Source: Maricaulis sp034670125
GTDB lineage: Bacteria; Pseudomonadota; Alphaproteobacteria; Caulobacterales; Maricaulaceae
Length of the DNA stretch: 64,000 bases
Reading direction: 5' to 3'
Assembly (NCBI RefSeq): GCF_034670125.1
Contig: NZ_JAXMOC010000002.1
Location: forward strand, 248,001-312,000
Shown here: positions 27,184 through 35,958 of the stretch, piece by piece
Position numbering within the stretch: the first letter of the stretch is position 1
Layout: the number at the start of each line of letters is the position of its first letter
Position numbers and translations under genes: made by a program
Notes under the pieces: model-generated
What the model was told of the DNA's origin: nothing
Seen by the model: the letters and a program-made list of their open reading frames with translations, nothing else
Database searches by the model: none

Positions 27184-28034
27184 GCGCCGTCACCCGATTG
27201 ACGCTCTTGGGCACCGGCTCGTCCGGCGGTGTTCCCAGGGCCAATGGCGATTGGGGCGACTGCGACCCGGCCAACCCCAAAAACCGGCGCCGTCGCTGTT
27301 CCGCCTTGATCGAGCGGGCCCGATCGCGGGCCGCGTTGTCGGACGGGCAGGCCGTTACCCGGGTGGTAATCGATACGTCGCCGGATTTTCGCGAACAGAT
27401 GCTGTCGGCGCAAGTCAGGCGGATTGATGCGGTCCTGCTGACCCATGACCATGCCGACCAGACCCATGGCATTGATGATCTGCGGGCGTTTGCCTACCTG
27501 CAGCGTCAACGCATACCGGTCTGGATGGATGTGGCGACACGGCAAACCCTGACGGTCCGGTTCGGCTACACGTTTGCCGCGCCTCCCGGATCCGGCTATC
27601 CGCCGATCCTTGATCAAAAGGTGATGCCGGATTTTGGCGACGTGCTTGAAATTGACGGGCCGGGCGGCTGTGTGAGCATTGCGCCGTTCGACCAGGAGCA
27701 TGGCCGCATCCGGTCTGTCGGCTTCCGGATCGGACAGCTTGCCTACTCTGCCGACATCAACGGATTGCCCGATGAAAGCGCCAGTATCCTGGACAGGGTG
27801 AGTTGTTGGGTCGTCGACGCGTTGCGCGATGAGCCGCATCCAACCCATTTCAATGTGGATGACGCGCTGGCGGCACTGGCTCGTGTCAAAGCTGCCAGCG
27901 GTGTCCTGACCAATCTCCATATCACGCTCGACCACGCCGCGCTTTCGGCGCGGCTTCCAGAAGGCGTGAAGGCTGGGTTCGATGGTTTGCGAATCCTGGC
28001 GTCCGATGACGGGACGATTGAGCAAATCGGCTGA
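27180..28034 (+). CDS. PhnP-like MBL-fold metallohydrolase
   Basis: 284-aa metallo-beta-lactamase-fold hydrolase of the PhnP/RNase Z-like group. It starts with GTG at 27180 overlapping the tatD stop (GTGA). It opens LTLLGTGSSGGVPRANGDWGDCDP and has the metal motif LTHDHADQTHGIDD; further ligands lie in FDQEHGR and the Asp and His in YSADINGLPDES and NLHITLDH. PhnP is a cyclic phosphodiesterase in phosphonate use, but no phn gene is nearby. The tmk-holB-tatD-MBL order is widespread in alphaproteobacteria, so a nucleic-acid-related phosphodiesterase role is plausible. Confidence 0.88.
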   Translation: MSAVTRLTLLGTGSSGGVPRANGDWGDCDPANPKNRRRRCSALIERARSRAALSDGQAVTRVVIDTSPDFREQMLSAQVRRIDAVLLTHDHADQTHGIDDLRAFAYLQRQRIPVWMDVATRQTLTVRFGYTFAAPPGSGYPPILDQKVMPDFGDVLEIDGPGGCVSIAPFDQEHGRIRSVGFRIGQLAYSADINGLPDESASILDRVSCWVVDALRDEPHPTHFNVDDALAALARVKAASGVLTNLHITLDHAALSARLPEGVKAGFDGLRILASDDGTIEQIG

Positions 28035-28359
28035 CCTGACCGTCCTCGTCTGATCGGCGTGCCGTCTTGTGCCCATCCATGATCTTGCACGTTCCTTCTC
28101 ATAATATTTATTATGCGAGTTATAATGCTTCGCTCTTGAGCAATCAGGGCCTCGCCCCCAATAGGTGTCGCAGAAAATATGCTCGGCTTTTCAGGGCTAT
28201 ATATCACCCTCATCACCCGATGCTGTAAGTGCGTCTTAGTTCACGTGGTATGAGATGTCGGATTTTTCTTGCTGCTTTAAGTATCCGCTCAACGCACGGT
28301 GCCGCTGAAATCAGCTTATGGTCGCAGCGAATCTGTCCCGCCGGTTTTGTGGAGCTGTC
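28035..28359. other. AT-rich intergenic region, 325 bp, upstream of mazG
   Basis: Visibly richer in A+T than the surrounding genes. It holds a 16-bp palindrome (listed separately), followed by TATAAT at 28121-28126, a plausible -10 hexamer. No credible small ORF with a ribosome site was recognised. It may hold the mazG promoter or a small RNA; neither is shown. Confidence 0.5.
28100..28115. promoter_or_regulatory. 16-bp AT-rich palindrome, possible operator
   Basis: CATAATA (28100-28106), TT, TATTATG (28109-28115): perfect 7-bp arms around a 2-nt centre. It lies 5 nt before a TATAAT hexamer, a position where a repressor could block RNA polymerase. The binding protein is unknown. Confidence 0.45.
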
Positions 28360-29181
28360 ATGTCTGACCCATCCGAAAACACCTCCCCGATCGAGCGCTT
28401 GCGCGCGATCATGGCGAAGCTCCGCGATCCAAACGGCGGGTGCCCCTGGGATCTTGAACAGGATTTTCGGAGCATCGCGCCCTACACGATCGAAGAAGCG
28501 TATGAAGTCGCGGACGCCATCGAGCGCGAGCGTTATGACGAGCTGAAAGACGAGCTCGGCGATCTCCTGCTTCAGGTCATCTTTCACAGCCAGATGGCGC
28601 AAGAAGCCGAATTGTTTGACTTTGACGATGTGGTTCAAGCGATCAATGACAAGATGATCCGCCGACACCCGCATGTGTTTGGTGATGCCTCAAGCCGCGA
28701 CGCGGACACGCAGACCCTTGAGTGGGAGGCGATCAAGGCGGCCGAACGCAAGGCGTCGGACAAGGGCGAGAGCCTGCTCGATGACGTTCCTGTCGCCCTG
28801 CCCGCTATCAAACGTGCCCAAAAGCTTCAAAAACGCGCCGCCACCGTCGGCTTTGACTGGCCAACGGCGGAACAGGTGCTCGACAAGGTCGATGAGGAGC
28901 TTGCAGAAGTCCGGGAAGCGATGGCGTCCGGTGACATCGACGCCGTGGCCGAGGAAATCGGTGATCTCGTCTTTGTGTCTACCAATCTGGGGCGGAAGAT
29001 GAAAGTCGATGTGGAGGCCGCGACACGCGCTGCCAACACCAAGTTCGAGCGTCGTTTCAGGCATATAGAGGTTTCACTTGCTGCCGGGGGGCGCAAGTTT
29101 GCAGACACGTCGCTCGCTGAAATGGAAGGCTTGTGGGACGAGGCCAAGACACTCGAAAAGGCGGCGCGTCAGCCGGTCTGA
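28360..29181 (+). CDS. mazG: Nucleoside triphosphate pyrophosphohydrolase MazG
   Basis: 273-aa enzyme that hydrolyses non-canonical or excess NTPs to NMP and pyrophosphate. The ATG at 28360 has GGAG 5 nt upstream; an upstream in-frame start at 28318 adds 14 residues without family support. Two MazG domains are visible: the first with CPWDLEQDFRSIAPYTIEEAYEV and ELKDELGDLLLQVIFH, the second with KVDEELAEVREAM and EEIGDLVFVSTNLGRK. The Glu/Asp Mg-binding residues are kept in both. Its stop abuts the convergent hflX stop with no gap. Confidence 0.95.
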   Translation: MSDPSENTSPIERLRAIMAKLRDPNGGCPWDLEQDFRSIAPYTIEEAYEVADAIERERYDELKDELGDLLLQVIFHSQMAQEAELFDFDDVVQAINDKMIRRHPHVFGDASSRDADTQTLEWEAIKAAERKASDKGESLLDDVPVALPAIKRAQKLQKRAATVGFDWPTAEQVLDKVDEELAEVREAMASGDIDAVAEEIGDLVFVSTNLGRKMKVDVEAATRAANTKFERRFRHIEVSLAAGGRKFADTSLAEMEGLWDEAKTLEKAARQPV

Positions 29182-30534
29182 TCAGAACCCGTCATCGTCT
29201 TCAACTTCACCAATTCCCTGCGGGATGGCCAAGTCAGGAAACTGCGACCGGAAGCGACCGGCCTCGACCGGATGAAGCCGGACTTGCAGGGTCGTTGCGC
29301 CAGTGGCCGTGTCGATTGTGCTGGCCAGGACGTCGCCATGGGCGTGCAACCAGGCCAGGGCCCGGGCATCCTGCGGTGGAATGAGGATCTCGAGGCGCTC
29401 GTTTTCACTCGACAAGGCGCGTTCGATGGCATCAATCAGGATATCGACGCCCTGCCCGGTCACGGCAGACACGGGCAGTTTGACCGGCTTGCCGGCCTTC
29501 AGATTGGCCATTTGCACGGTGATGGCGAGATCTTCCGTGGCTTCATCGTCCAGTCGGTCTGACTTGTTCCACGCCTCAATCATTGCCTGCTCGTGCGACG
29601 GCCCCGCCTCGATGGCGTCGAGCACGCTCTCCACATCCTGGATACGCCCATCCCGGTCCGGATCCGAGGCGTCAATGATGTGAACCAGTAGATCCGCCTC
29701 GCGGACTTCTTCCAGCGTGGCCCGGAAGGCGGCGATCAGCTCGGTCGGCAAATCGGTAATGAAACCAACGGTATCCGACAGAAGTATGCGGGTCCCGCCA
29801 GGCAGGTCGACCGCCCTCACCGTCGGGTCGAGTGTTGCAAACGGCATGTCCTGAGCGAACACGCCGGCTCCAGTCAACTTATTGAATAATGTTGATTTTC
29901 CGGCATTGGTGTAACCCACCAGGGCAACTGTTGGAAATGGCACGTCCTGGCGCTGGGAGCGGTGCAGCGACCGGGTCCGGCGGACCTCGTCGAGCTGTCG
30001 ACGCAGCTTGGACATTTTCTCGTTGAGGAGGCGGCGGTCGGTCTCGATCTGGGTTTCGCCTGGCCCGGCCAGAAATCCGCGGCCGCCGCGCTGACGCTCC
30101 AGGTGGGTCCAGGTGCGCACGAGCCGTGACCGCTCATAGGCCAGTCGGGCCAGTTCGACCTGCAGCACGCCTTCCTTGGTGCGCGCCCGCTGGCCGAATA
30201 TTTCCAGGATCAGACCGGTCCGGTCGATCACCTTCACATTCCAGGTCTTTTCCAGATTGCGTTGCTGGATCGGGGACAATGCCGTGTCGATGACGGCAAC
30301 ATTGACCTCGAGATCAGTCATCATCGCGCCAAGCTCATCCAGCTTGCCACGTCCGAAATAGCGGCCGCTATCAATCTTGCGGGTCTGCACGATGAAGGCG
30401 TCCCCGACTTCAAGGTCGAGGGCTTCAGCCAGTCCGGTGGCTTCTTCCAGGCGCGCGTTGGCGCGGCTCAGATCAGCGCGGCTGGCAGGATGGATGACAA
30501 GGGCGCGCGAAACCGGCGCCTCGCGCTCTATCAA
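29182..30534 (-). CDS. hflX: GTPase HflX
   Basis: 450-aa ribosome-associated GTPase that in other bacteria splits or rescues stalled 70S ribosomes. Residues 1-190 form the HflX N-terminal domain (GKLDELGAMMTDLEVNVAVIDTALSPIQQRNLEK and the Gly-rich RQRGGRGFLAGPGETQ linker). The G domain has G1 GYTNAGKST, G3 DTVGF and G4 NKSD. A short C-terminal domain closes the protein. The start overlaps the hfq stop (ATGA), so it is coupled to hfq, the standard pairing. Confidence 0.97.
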   Translation of the reverse strand: MIEREAPVSRALVIHPASRADLSRANARLEEATGLAEALDLEVGDAFIVQTRKIDSGRYFGRGKLDELGAMMTDLEVNVAVIDTALSPIQQRNLEKTWNVKVIDRTGLILEIFGQRARTKEGVLQVELARLAYERSRLVRTWTHLERQRGGRGFLAGPGETQIETDRRLLNEKMSKLRRQLDEVRRTRSLHRSQRQDVPFPTVALVGYTNAGKSTLFNKLTGAGVFAQDMPFATLDPTVRAVDLPGGTRILLSDTVGFITDLPTELIAAFRATLEEVREADLLVHIIDASDPDRDGRIQDVESVLDAIEAGPSHEQAMIEAWNKSDRLDDEATEDLAITVQMANLKAGKPVKLPVSAVTGQGVDILIDAIERALSSENERLEILIPPQDARALAWLHAHGDVLASTIDTATGATTLQVRLHPVEAGRFRSQFPDLAIPQGIGEVEDDDGF

Positions 30535-30803
30535 TCGGTGGCGCTCTCTTCGACTGCGTCCTCGTCCGCCTTGTCATCCTCGAACAATGAAACCGGCGCT
30601 GCCGGCATGATGGTCGAGATGGCGTGTTTGTAGACGAGCTGGGACAGGCCGTCCCGGCGCAACAGGACACAGAAATTGTCGAACCAGGTGACAACGCCCT
30701 GCAACTTGACCCCGTTGACGAGGAAAATGGTCAGGGGCGTCTTGGTCTTACGCACAGAATTCAGGAAGACATCCTGGAGATTTTGTTTTTTATCGTGCGA
30801 CAT
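30531..30803 (-). CDS. hfq: RNA chaperone Hfq
   Basis: 90-aa Sm-like hexameric RNA chaperone that pairs small RNAs with mRNAs. The Sm1 motif NVRK-type region reads LNSVRKTKTPLTIFLVNGVKLQGVVTWFDNFCVLLRR, and Sm2 is QLVYKHAISTIMP (YKHA signature). The acidic C-terminal tail (about residues 72-90) is short, as in alphaproteobacteria. It overlaps hflX by 4 bp and lies 76 bp after dat, so it may also have its own promoter there. Confidence 0.98.
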   Translation of the reverse strand: MSHDKKQNLQDVFLNSVRKTKTPLTIFLVNGVKLQGVVTWFDNFCVLLRRDGLSQLVYKHAISTIMPAAPVSLFEDDKADEDAVEESATD

Positions 30804-30879
30804 GTCGGCTCCGCATGCGTCGCTTTGATCAGCGATTCGTAGATAGGGTATACAGGCCCGGCCATGCCCTGCAACCTCT

Positions 30880-31755
30880 TCATTTTGCGTGGGAAGCTGG
30901 CCCGCTCACATAGACTTGCGAGAGATAGGTCTGGCGCAGGGATGTTGCGAGCGATCCCGGCTTCCCGTTGGCGATCGTTTTGTCGTCAATGGCGACGACC
31001 GGCATGACGAAGGAGGTGGCGGAGGTCAAAAAGGCTTCACGCGCCGTGGCCGCCTCCTGCGGGGTGAAGGCCCGCTCTTCGACTTCCAGTCCAAGTGATT
31101 GGGCACACTCGAATATTCTGGCTCGGGTGATGCCGTGGAGAATGGCATTGTCGGCCTGCCGCGTCACCAGTTTACCGGCCTTTGTGACGATCCAGGCATT
31201 GGTCGAACTGCCTTCTGTGACATACCCGTTGTCGTCGACAAGCCACGCTTCTGTCGCGCCCGCATCCTGCGCGGCCTGCTTGGCGAGGACATTGGGCAAC
31301 AGGTTCACTGTTTTGATGTCACAACGGCCCCAACGCTGGTCCGGGACCGTGATGACCGCAATTCCGTGCTCGGCGCGCGTATCCGCCGCCGCGAAGTCAA
31401 GCCGTTTGCAGGTCAGCACGATGGTCGGCGGCACGGGCTTTTTGGGAAAGGCATGGTCACGGCGCGCCTGGCCACGGGAAATCTGAAGGTAGACCAGCCC
31501 GTGGCGGACCCGGTTCCGGCGCAGCAATTCGGTGATGATCCGCATCAGCGCTGGCCGTGTACAGGGCGGCTCGATCCGCAATTCCTGCAATGATCTGGCG
31601 AGGCGCTGAAAATGGCCCTCCGCGTCCAGTAGACCGCCATAGCGCACGCCCCAGACTTCATAAACCGCGTCGGCAAACTGGAAGCCCCGGTCCTCAACAT
31701 GAACGGCAGCGTCGCCGTGTCGACAATAATGACCGTTTACATAGGCATAGCGCAT
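30880..31755 (-). CDS. dat: D-amino-acid transaminase-like class IV aminotransferase
   Basis: 291-aa fold-type IV PLP enzyme. The Schiff-base lysine is Lys148 in RCDIKTVNLLPN, close to the Lys145 of Bacillus D-amino-acid transaminase. EDRGFQFADAVYEVWGV, the Arg in LQISRGQARRDHAFP, and the phosphate-binding VTEGSSTNAWIV and ITRARIFE are family motifs. D-alanine/D-glutamate transamination is the usual assignment for the copy found between trk and hfq in alphaproteobacteria; branched-chain or aminodeoxychorismate activity is less likely. Nine bp after trkH. Confidence 0.88.
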   Translation of the reverse strand: MRYAYVNGHYCRHGDAAVHVEDRGFQFADAVYEVWGVRYGGLLDAEGHFQRLARSLQELRIEPPCTRPALMRIITELLRRNRVRHGLVYLQISRGQARRDHAFPKKPVPPTIVLTCKRLDFAAADTRAEHGIAVITVPDQRWGRCDIKTVNLLPNVLAKQAAQDAGATEAWLVDDNGYVTEGSSTNAWIVTKAGKLVTRQADNAILHGITRARIFECAQSLGLEVEERAFTPQEAATAREAFLTSATSFVMPVVAIDDKTIANGKPGSLATSLRQTYLSQVYVSGPASHAK

Positions 31756-31764
31756 GGTGAATTG

Positions 31765-33168
31765 TTACTTCCGGATAAAGAGGGCCCAGACGGCTGCGAC
31801 CGCCGCGAGAACCTCCAATCGCCCCAAGATCATGGCCGAAATAAGAATGGGCTTCGACTGGTCTGGCAATTGGGTCCAGCTGGCGAGTGGAGCGGACTGG
31901 TCGAGCAAGGGACCGATATTGGCGAGGGATGCCGCCATGGCCAGAAAGGCCGTTTCGAAATCCAGGCCTGTCGCGGTCAGCGCCATGGTGCCGAAGCCGA
32001 TCGCAGCCACGAAGGCCAACACATAAGACCAGACACCGACAAGTGCCGTTTCGCGGACACGGCGACCGCGGAAACTGACCGGCACCACGCTGCGGGGGTC
32101 GGACAGGACCGCCAGCTCCGCCCCCATCCGCTTCCACAGCAACAGGATCCGGGACACCTTGATCCCGCCGGTGGTGGACGCCGCTGAACCGCCGATCAGG
32201 ACTACGAAAATGGTTGCGGCAAGCGCCGGGATGACGCCTCCGCCGGCTGAGAAGCCGCTGGTCGAGACGATGAAGGCGGCATCAATAACATCTGAAAACG
32301 GTGTGCCCGGCCGCCCCAGGACGAAGAATGCCGCCAGTCCGATAATCAATGCGCCAATCCCGGCAATGTCCGGGTCGCGAAGCACCGTCCGGTCACGCAA
32401 TACGTCCCAGAACAGGGCGATGTTCAGCGAGCCGATCAGGCACCCCACCACGATCCAGAGGGTGGATATCGGGCCGATAGTCGCCAACAGCCCGCCGTCG
32501 GCGACCGTGTAGCCGCTGGTCGATATTGCGCTCATCGACAGGACGGTCGACGCAAACAGCCCGTTGCCGGCGAACAACAGCCCCAGCCAGATCAGGGATG
32601 TCAGGGTGGCGTAGATGATTCCGACCCGTTTGGCGGCCAGCGGAAGGTGCGAGAAAACATCGTCGGATTGCAGGGTCAGCAGGGCGGATTTGCGGATTGC
32701 CGGCACGTCCCTGTCCAGGGCCGCAAAAATTCCGATCGCCAACAGCAGCGTCGCGTAGCCGCCCAACCAGGCAAGGATGGCGCGCCAGAAGATCAGCGAG
32801 CGTGGCAGGTCATCAGCCGGCAGAAGGGTCGCGCCGGTCGTCGTGACTGCGGAATAGGCTTCGAAGACGGCATCGATCGGAGCGAAATAGCCTGTCAGCC
32901 AGAACGGCAGGGCGGCCATGGCAGGCGCCGTGATCCAGGAGAGCAAAGCCAGTCCCAAGGCGTCGAGCGCACTCGCTTTGGAACGCAAGCCGCGTGTTGC
33001 CGATAGAATGAAGATGCCAGGAATGAAGGCCACCAGCGCCGTTGTCCCGAACAGCGGCGCCAGATGGGGCTCTCCGATCGCGGCGGCGACGAAGGCCGCA
33101 ATCAGCGCCACGCCGGCCAGAAGGACCCACAAGGCGCCAAGCGGCCGGAGGAAGGCGACAGGCGTCAT
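31765..33168 (-). CDS. trkH: TrkH/KtrB-family potassium uptake channel subunit
   Basis: 467-aa inner-membrane protein with about ten hydrophobic segments arranged as four pore-type M1-P-M2 repeats. Filter-like P-loops can be seen in SAVTTTGATLLPADDLP, ALSTSGYTVADGG-type (MSAISTSGYT), and FIVSTSGFSAGGG; the last repeat contains LANIGPLLDQ. It imports K+ together with the cytoplasmic regulator TrkA, encoded 3 bp upstream. Ends LEVLAAVAAVWALFIRK. Confidence 0.94.
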   Translation of the reverse strand: MTPVAFLRPLGALWVLLAGVALIAAFVAAAIGEPHLAPLFGTTALVAFIPGIFILSATRGLRSKASALDALGLALLSWITAPAMAALPFWLTGYFAPIDAVFEAYSAVTTTGATLLPADDLPRSLIFWRAILAWLGGYATLLLAIGIFAALDRDVPAIRKSALLTLQSDDVFSHLPLAAKRVGIIYATLTSLIWLGLLFAGNGLFASTVLSMSAISTSGYTVADGGLLATIGPISTLWIVVGCLIGSLNIALFWDVLRDRTVLRDPDIAGIGALIIGLAAFFVLGRPGTPFSDVIDAAFIVSTSGFSAGGGVIPALAATIFVVLIGGSAASTTGGIKVSRILLLWKRMGAELAVLSDPRSVVPVSFRGRRVRETALVGVWSYVLAFVAAIGFGTMALTATGLDFETAFLAMAASLANIGPLLDQSAPLASWTQLPDQSKPILISAMILGRLEVLAAVAAVWALFIRK

Positions 33169-33171
33169 GGA

Positions 33172-34545
33172 TCAGAAATATTCGAGGCTGACGCGGAAAA
33201 GGTGTTCAACCTTCGGGATCAAGGCGGTGTTGCAGAACAACAGGACCCGGTCATTCTCCCGGATGCGACCTTCGTCACAGGGCAGGATGACCCTGTCCCC
33301 GCGGACCACGGCGCCCAGCGCCACGCCGTCGGGCAATTCCAGCTCGTCCAGGGTCTTGCCGACCAGCGGTGAGGTCGACAGGGCAATCCCTTCAAGGGCC
33401 TCGGCCTGGCCGCCACCCAGGCTCTGAAGTCCGGTGATCCGGCCGCGACGGATATGCTGGAGGATGGTGGAGACCGTGGTCGCCCGCGGGTCGATCAACA
33501 CGTCGATCCCCAATGCGTCCCGCAATCCTTCAAACCCGCGATCATTGATCAACGAAAGGGCGCGTTCCGCCCCTTCCCGCTTGGCCATCACAGCCGACAG
33601 CATGTTGACCTTGTCGTCATTGGTCACACAAACCACCAGTTCAGCCTCACGGACGCCGGCTTCATGCATCAGCTTGGCGTCGAGCCCGTCGCCATGAAGA
33701 ACGACCGTTTTCTTGAGGCTTTCTGCAGCCGCCTCGGCGCGTGTCTTGTCGGCCTCGATCAGTCGGACCTTGACCCCGCCAGCCCGCTCCAGTGCCCGGG
33801 CCACATAAACCCCGATATTGCCCGCGCCAACGACGACCACCCGGCGAATCTGCTCCGAACTGCGGCCGAAAATGTCCAGAATCCGGCGGACCTGCCGGCT
33901 TTCCGTGACAACATAGACATCGTCGCCAGCGAGCAGCGGGTCGTGCATTTTGGGGATGAAAAGGGTCTGTTCTCGCTGGACGCCGACCACCGCCAGTCGA
34001 AGGTCCGGAAACAATTCCATCACCTGCTCGGTGGTTGATCCGGCGACGGGAGAGTTCTCGTCCAGCCGCAATCCGAGCAACTGGACCCGGCCGCCGGAAA
34101 ACACCGCGGTATTGAAGGCGCCGGGCGTCTCGACCCGTTGCAGGATGGCCCGCCCCACTTCAAGCTCCGGCGAAATGACCACGTCGACCGGCATGTTCCC
34201 GGTCGAGAACAGGTCACCCCAGGCCGGGTCGAGGTAATTCTGCGCCCTCACCCGCGCGATCCGTGTCGGCGTATGGAACAGCGAATGGGCCACCTGGCAG
34301 GCGACCATGTTGGTCTCGTCCGAGTGTGTGACAGCGACCAGCAGGTCGGCCTGACGCGCGCCTGCTCGCTCCAGCACATCGGGGTGCGAGCCGTGACCGA
34401 CCACACCCTGCACGTCGAGATCCGTGACCACATTGTCGATCAACTCGGTCGACCAGTCGACGACCGTGACCGCATTGCCCTCACGTGCGAGGGCCCGCGC
34501 GATCCCGACGCCGACCTGCCCTGCTCCGCAGACTATCGCTTTCAT
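33172..34545 (-). CDS. trkA: Trk potassium uptake regulator TrkA
   Basis: 457-aa cytoplasmic protein with two RCK units, each a Rossmann NAD-binding domain followed by a TrkA-C domain. Nucleotide motifs are VCGAGQVGVGIARAL at the N-terminus and VVGAGNIGVYVARAL near residue 235. TrkA gates TrkH in response to NAD(H)/ATP. The start lies 21 bp after ntrX, so K+ transport is read in the same transcript as the nitrogen regulators, a conserved alphaproteobacterial arrangement. Confidence 0.96.
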   Translation of the reverse strand: MKAIVCGAGQVGVGIARALAREGNAVTVVDWSTELIDNVVTDLDVQGVVGHGSHPDVLERAGARQADLLVAVTHSDETNMVACQVAHSLFHTPTRIARVRAQNYLDPAWGDLFSTGNMPVDVVISPELEVGRAILQRVETPGAFNTAVFSGGRVQLLGLRLDENSPVAGSTTEQVMELFPDLRLAVVGVQREQTLFIPKMHDPLLAGDDVYVVTESRQVRRILDIFGRSSEQIRRVVVVGAGNIGVYVARALERAGGVKVRLIEADKTRAEAAAESLKKTVVLHGDGLDAKLMHEAGVREAELVVCVTNDDKVNMLSAVMAKREGAERALSLINDRGFEGLRDALGIDVLIDPRATTVSTILQHIRRGRITGLQSLGGGQAEALEGIALSTSPLVGKTLDELELPDGVALGAVVRGDRVILPCDEGRIRENDRVLLFCNTALIPKVEHLFRVSLEYF

Positions 34546-34566
34546 GTTCGATCCATCCGTTGAGCG

Positions 34567-35955
34567 CTAGGCCGCGCCTTCGCGTTGGGGACTTCCGACC
34601 CCGAGCGATTTGAGTTTCCGATGCAAGGCGGAGCGTTCCATGCCGATGAACGCCGCCGTGCGGGAGATATTGCCGCCAAACCGGTCGATCTGTGCCTTCA
34701 AATACTCCCGTTCAAAGTTTTCACGGGCTTCGCGCAAGGACAAGGCGATCATTTTCTCGGCATCATAGCCGACATCCTGATTGTCCCGCGTGACAACTTC
34801 GGACGGCAGGGATTCCAGCGTAATCGGCTCGTCGAGCGAACCTGTCGCGAGGATCAGGAGGCGTTCGATATTGTTCCTCAGCTGCCTGACATTGCCCGGC
34901 CAGCCATGCGCCTGGAGGGCGGCCATGACGTCGTCGCCGAACTTGCGTCGCGGCAAGCCGGCCGAAGCCGTCAGGCGTTCGACAAAATGGGCGACCAGCG
35001 GCGGGATGTCTTCACGGCGATCCGCCAAAGCCGGCACCTGTACCGGCACGACCGCCAGCCGGTGATAGAGGTCTTCGCGGAACAGGCCACTCTGGATCCG
35101 GCTTGCCAGATCCTGGGCCGTTGACGAGATGACCCGCACATTGACCTGGACATCTGCCGCACCGCCGATCCGGCGAAAGCGTTGCTCGACCAAAAGGCGC
35201 AGGAGCTTGCTCTGGGTATCGCGCGGCATATCGGCGATCTCGTCAAGAAAGAGCGTGCCCCCATGCGCGCGTTCCAGCAGACCGACATGCTTGACGCTCC
35301 CGTCCTCGTTTTCCCGCCCGAACAATTCCTCTTCAACGCCATCCGGCGACATGCCCGGGGCACTGACCGCTACAAAGTCGGCTTGGGCGCGGGGAGAACT
35401 TTCATGGATGAGGCGGGCCACCAGCTCCTTGCCGGCACCCGATGGCCCGCGGATCAGAACCCGGCTATTGGTCGGCGCAACCCGGTCAATCAGCTGACGG
35501 ACCTGTACGATCCCGCTCGATTCCCCGATCAACGAGCTTTGTGCCTCGCTCCTGGCACGCAATTGCGCATTCTCCTGGCGCAGGCGACTGGTCTCCAGGG
35601 CCCGGGTCACCGTCAGCAGCAGCTTGTCGCTCTTGAACGGCTTTTCGAGGAAGTCATAGGCCCCCTTGCGGATTGCCGCGACCGCCGTTTCGATCGTGCC
35701 GTGGCCGGAAATCACGATGACCGGCATATTGGCATCGATCGATCGGAACTCATCGAGCAATTCGATCCCGTCGAGCCGGCTGCCCTGCAGCCAGACGTCC
35801 AGGATGACCAGTGAGGGCTTGCGGGCGCGGATTTCCGCCAGCGCACCGTCGGCGTCAGCGGCTTCCCGGGTTTCGTATCCATCATCTTCCAGCAAGCCGC
35901 CGATCAGCTCACGGATATCCGCCTCATCATCCACGATCAGTATGTCGCGAGCCAT
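34567..35955 (-). CDS. ntrX: NtrX response regulator, AAA+ domain without GAFTGA
   Basis: 462-aa regulator paired with NtrY. The receiver domain (residues 1-120) has the phospho-Asp in LVILDVWLQ and Lys in FLEKPFKSDK. The AAA+ domain has Walker A RGPSGAGKE and an intact Walker B GGTLFLDEIADMP. Where sigma-54 activators have the GAFTGA loop, the text reads GRENEDGSVKHVG, so direct sigma-54 contact is not expected; the same lack is known for Brucella and Caulobacter NtrX. The Fis-type DNA-binding helix ends the protein (GGNISRTAAFIGMERSALHRKL). It starts 3 bp after ntrY. Confidence 0.95.
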   Translation of the reverse strand: MARDILIVDDEADIRELIGGLLEDDGYETREAADADGALAEIRARKPSLVILDVWLQGSRLDGIELLDEFRSIDANMPVIVISGHGTIETAVAAIRKGAYDFLEKPFKSDKLLLTVTRALETSRLRQENAQLRARSEAQSSLIGESSGIVQVRQLIDRVAPTNSRVLIRGPSGAGKELVARLIHESSPRAQADFVAVSAPGMSPDGVEEELFGRENEDGSVKHVGLLERAHGGTLFLDEIADMPRDTQSKLLRLLVEQRFRRIGGAADVQVNVRVISSTAQDLASRIQSGLFREDLYHRLAVVPVQVPALADRREDIPPLVAHFVERLTASAGLPRRKFGDDVMAALQAHGWPGNVRQLRNNIERLLILATGSLDEPITLESLPSEVVTRDNQDVGYDAEKMIALSLREARENFEREYLKAQIDRFGGNISRTAAFIGMERSALHRKLKSLGVGSPQREGAA

Positions 35956-35958
35956 TGA

